NCBI RefSeq assembly: GCF_003207815.1
Contig: NZ_NKTX01000001.1
Coordinates: 360,027-424,026 of the forward strand
From: Komagataeibacter oboediens
Lineage (GTDB): Bacteria > Pseudomonadota > Alphaproteobacteria > Acetobacterales > Acetobacteraceae
DNA length: 64,000 nt
Reading direction: 5' to 3'
Shown here: positions 61,867 through 64,000 of the stretch, one piece after another
Layout: the number at the start of each line of letters is the position of its first letter
How positions within the stretch are numbered: the stretch's first letter is position 1
Made by a program: the position numbers and the translations under genes
The notes under the pieces: generated by a model
What the model was told of the DNA's origin: nothing
Databases searched by the model: none
Seen by the model: the letters and a program-made list of their open reading frames with translations, nothing else

Positions 61867-62700
61867 ATGCACGCAGCAGCCATATCCATGAATTATGATC
61901 ACCCTGCCTGCCGCGCCGTCCTGCGGCAGGTCAGGCAGCAGGCGCCGTTTGTGTACGGGTTGACCAACTATGTTGCGGCGGCCCTCAGCGCCAATGTGCT
62001 GCTGGCGGCAGGGGCGGCGCCCGCGATTGGCGCAGCACCGGGCTGGCCGGCCGGTTTCGGGGGGCATGCGGGGGCAGTATGGGTCAATGCGGCGGGGCTG
62101 ATCAACTGCACGGCACAGGATATGCTGGCCGCCGTGCAGGCTGCAAATGCCGCAGGGGTGCCATGGGTGCTCGACCCCGTGGCCATGGGGGCTGGTATCG
62201 GGGAATATGATGCCATTATTCGTGACCTGATGCGACAGGGGCCGGCCGTCATACGGGGCAATGCCAGCGAGGTCATGGCCCTGGCCGGCGGTGCGGCGAC
62301 GGCGCGGGGGGTAGAAACCACGGCCTCCATCGCGCAGGCAGTGCCGATGGGACAGGATCTGGCCCGTAATAAACAGGTGATCGTGGCGATCAGTGGGCCG
62401 GAGGACCATATACTCGGCCCTGATGGGCGTCACCTTGTCGTGCCGGGCGGTAACCGGTTGTTGACGGTCGTGACGGGGGCGGGGTGCGCCCTGGGTGGGC
62501 TGGTGGCGGCCGGCCTTGCGGTGACCCCGGTGGAATCGGACAGGCTGGTCGCTGCGGCAGCCATTCATGCACTATATGCGCGTGCAGCTGAAATCGCGGC
62601 CCGGAATGCAGGCGGGCCAGCTTCCTTCGCGACCGGATTTGTCGATGCCCTGGCGCAGTTGCAGGACACCGACATCCCTGACGGAATCAGTTCATCATGA
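61867..62700 (+). CDS. thiM: Hydroxyethylthiazole kinase
   Basis: 277 residues from ATG 61867 (AAGGAG 9 bp upstream). Salvages the thiazole of thiamine. LTNYVAAALSANVLLAAGAAPAIGAAP, WVLDPVAMGAG, IRGNASEVMALAG, and the anion hole/base VVTGAGCALGGLVAAG, with the family TGxGCxLx motif. No thiE or thiD adjoins, and I see no TPP riboswitch upstream. Its last 6 bp overlap the convergent hpxZ gene. Confidence 0.92.
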   Translation: MHAAAISMNYDHPACRAVLRQVRQQAPFVYGLTNYVAAALSANVLLAAGAAPAIGAAPGWPAGFGGHAGAVWVNAAGLINCTAQDMLAAVQAANAAGVPWVLDPVAMGAGIGEYDAIIRDLMRQGPAVIRGNASEVMALAGGAATARGVETTASIAQAVPMGQDLARNKQVIVAISGPEDHILGPDGRHLVVPGGNRLLTVVTGAGCALGGLVAAGLAVTPVESDRLVAAAAIHALYARAAEIAARNAGGPASFATGFVDALAQLQDTDIPDGISSS

Positions 62701-63084
62701 TATATCCGCCATAAGGGAGACATGCGCGGCAATGACCTTCCACCCATCGGGGGTGCGGATCCATGTCTGGCTCTGCCGTCCGATCCGTTCACCGCCATGG
62801 CGACGGAATTCCAGGTCAACCGTGCCGGCATCCGTGCCGATGGCGGTAATATGCCGTCGGAGCACATCGCGCGGGGGCGATCCCCCCGTCCGGTTGCGGC
62901 GAAACGCGGCGATTTCATCAAACCCGTACAGCGTTTCGCCGACCCCATACCGCACGGTTTCCGGCCCGTGGTAAAAGAGCGCATCGAGTTCCTGAAGGTT
63001 ATTGTCACTCAGCGCCTTTTCATAGCGATCGGACATGGCGGTCAGTTCCGCGACGATTTCGGGACGGTTCAGGACAGGGGACAT
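62695..63084 (-). CDS. hpxZ: HpxZ/AtzH-like protein (DUF3225, SnoaL fold)
   Basis: 129 residues from ATG 63084. Pattern VLNRPEIVAELTAMSDRYEKALSDN, then RYGVGETLYGFDEIAAFR and RIGRQSQTWIRTPDGWKVIAAHVSLM, the DUF3225 hallmark of HpxZ and AtzH. In Klebsiella hpxZ is the last gene of hpxWXYZ, where it assists oxalurate breakdown; AtzH is a hydrolase of dicarboxyurea. Here it is alone, about 41 kb from the hpxXYW genes and transcribed towards thiM. Confidence 0.82.
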   Translation of the reverse strand: MSPVLNRPEIVAELTAMSDRYEKALSDNNLQELDALFYHGPETVRYGVGETLYGFDEIAAFRRNRTGGSPPRDVLRRHITAIGTDAGTVDLEFRRHGGERIGRQSQTWIRTPDGWKVIAAHVSLMADIS

Positions 63085-63112
63085 GGTGTTTCCATAAAAT
63101 GTGATGGTGACG

Positions 63113-63562
63113 TTATGCCTTGGCTGCAGGCGCTGCATGGGCACCGTTTTCCGTTACATTTATAACAGCTTCATCGGAAAACGATACGACTTCCGAAGGT
63201 GCGCGGCTGGCCGCTTCGTTCGTTTTGCGGGCCAGATCATTAGTCACTGTTTTCAGTTCCGCGACTTCAGATCTGACATCATTCAGTATTTCCATCAGGG
63301 CTGCATGATCTTCTGCCGCACGCCGGTCGGTTCCCCGGCTGAGTACCGCATTGCCCACCATAAGGGCGGGGAGGGCAACCAGCTGGATACAGTTGCTTAT
63401 GTAAAGCAGCGTATTCTGCCATGCAGGCGCAGCCAGCGGGATAAGCGAAAAGACCAGAAAGGCATAAACGCACCAGATGCTTCCGAATATGATCGTCATG
63501 CGCACGGCCACATGATCGTTCACTTCATGAAGAAGGGAGGGTTTGGTCGAAGGATTCGGCAT
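63113..63562 (-). CDS. Two-TM membrane protein of unknown function
   Basis: 149 residues. TM1 TIIFGSIWCVYAFLVFSLIP and TM2 LLYISNCIQLVALPALMVGN, then a cytosolic helix RGTDRRAAEDHAALMEIL followed by a likely coiled coil (VRSEVAELKTVTNDLARK) and an Ala-rich tail. The TM hairpin with a following RxxxDH helix has the outline of the low-affinity iron permease family, but the similarity is only topological. It is transcribed away from the rRNA-like leader at the right edge. Confidence 0.7.
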   Translation of the reverse strand: MPNPSTKPSLLHEVNDHVAVRMTIIFGSIWCVYAFLVFSLIPLAAPAWQNTLLYISNCIQLVALPALMVGNAVLSRGTDRRAAEDHAALMEILNDVRSEVAELKTVTNDLARKTNEAASRAPSEVVSFSDEAVINVTENGAHAAPAAKA

Positions 63563-63791
63563 GAGAACCTGCTCGTAGCAATATGGTGTAATAATTCAGG
63601 GGTATGTCCCAGAATCTGTCCCGATGCGTCCATCTTAAAATGGATAGGATTTATGCCGGCAGGGGAGGGGACAAACGGATTCTGTCCGTCCGACATGTTT
63701 TTCTCAATTCCTATGAGACGCAGGAATGCCGGTTTTCTGTGGTTTTTGGTTTTTGACGTGTGACGGTTTTCGTTTTTTTGCATTTTTATGA

Positions 63792-63820
63792 TTGACGGTA
63801 TGGGGAGTGGGACCTATATC
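63792..63820 (+). promoter_or_regulatory. Strong sigma70-type promoter, probably of an rRNA operon
   Basis: TTGACG (63792-63797) and TATATC (63815-63820) are separated by exactly 17 bases. It drives rightwards into a leader with a boxA, with no protein frame in between. Confidence 0.6.
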
Positions 63821-64000
63821 CCCATTCACCGGCGGCGCTGAGGAAACTTCTTGAGGTGCTTCGGTTGATTTGCTAGGTTATTCGGCCCTGTTGGGTTGTG
63901 ATCTTTGACAAGAGAATAGAGAGAGTATCTGGAAGGGATATGCTGGCGGCGCGATTGTTGCTCTTTAGGGGGTGATGATTGGCGGTCTGGACTGGGTGAG
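63821..64000 (+). other. rRNA operon leader with boxA (16S not reached)
   Basis: TGATCTTTGACA at 63899-63910 matches boxA (TGCTCTTTAACA) at 10 of 12 positions, the site bound by NusB/NusE. A purine-rich GAGAATAGAGAGAG block and GGAAGGGATATGCTGGCGGCG follow, as in acetic acid bacterial pre-16S leaders that I recall. The 16S gene would begin just outside the window. The 63563-63791 stretch to its left shows no gene. Confidence 0.6.

Noticed and set aside
63520..63783. Possible 87-residue minus-strand protein near the right edge
   Set aside because: It has no recognisable motif, no clear ribosome-binding site, and an amino-acid composition unlike its neighbours; it overlaps the start of the two-TM gene.
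1..64000. CRISPR arrays, tRNA genes, prophage and insertion sequences
   Set aside because: I looked for spaced direct repeats, T-loop sequences, integrase and transposase motifs and found none; this was by eye, so short or degenerate examples could be missed.

Overview
The window is high-GC alphaproteobacterial chromosome. Its gene content points to an acetic acid bacterium (Acetobacteraceae, Komagataeibacter/Gluconacetobacter-like): TrcR, NepR/PhyR/EcfG signalling, two DUF465 genes, an IDH3-type isocitrate dehydrogenase and cydDC. The genus is an inference. I see no prophage, insertion sequence, CRISPR array or tRNA.

Layout. 1-4.9 kb: the 5' end of purM (minus strand), then hda, ppk1 and ppx. 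4.9-21.3 kb: a long same-strand purine-catabolism cluster. It holds a hydantoinase-like protein that has lost its metal ligands, xdhABC, a LysR regulator, a flavoprotein monooxygenase, an hpxX/hpxY/hpxW set (AtzG-like, AtzE-like and gamma-glutamyltransferase-like), an allantoate amidohydrolase, a ureidoglycine/glyoxylate-type aminotransferase, puuE, uraD and uraH. Together they describe xanthine -> urate -> 5-hydroxyisourate -> OHCU -> allantoin -> allantoate -> ureidoglycine -> oxalurate -> oxamate -> oxalate. No classical uricase is present, so the flavoprotein is the best candidate for the urate step. hpxZ, the fourth gene of the Klebsiella hpxWXYZ set, lies about 41 kb away near the right end.

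21.3-33 kb: a repeat-like palindromic element and a terminator, then NAD-type isocitrate dehydrogenase, aminopeptidase P, a GNAT, prmA, uvrD, two RadC-family genes (one with a destroyed JAMM motif) flanking a HAD phosphatase, purEK, two divergent DUF465 genes and trcR. 33-42.8 kb: hsp20 with a ROSE-type RNA thermometer, rpmE, mscL, a lipoprotein, secDF, a Gfo/Idh/MocA oxidoreductase, an ABC-F ATPase and otsA. 42.9-47.1 kb: a general stress response locus (phyR, two ECF sigma factors, nepR, membrane HisKA_2 kinase). 47.2-58.6 kb: cydDC, an OmpA-like lipoprotein, recQ, nrdR-nusB-thiL, a large acetyltransferase-like protein, an SDR and glk. 58.6-64 kb: orphan proteins, a thiamine-diphosphate decarboxylase behind a perfect Fur-box palindrome (with a possible divergent small RNA), thiM, hpxZ and a two-TM protein. 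The window ends in what looks like the promoter and boxA leader of an rRNA operon.

All functions come from reading motifs and context by eye; no database search was run. Start codons were adjusted where a ribosome-binding site or the family N-terminus argued for it.
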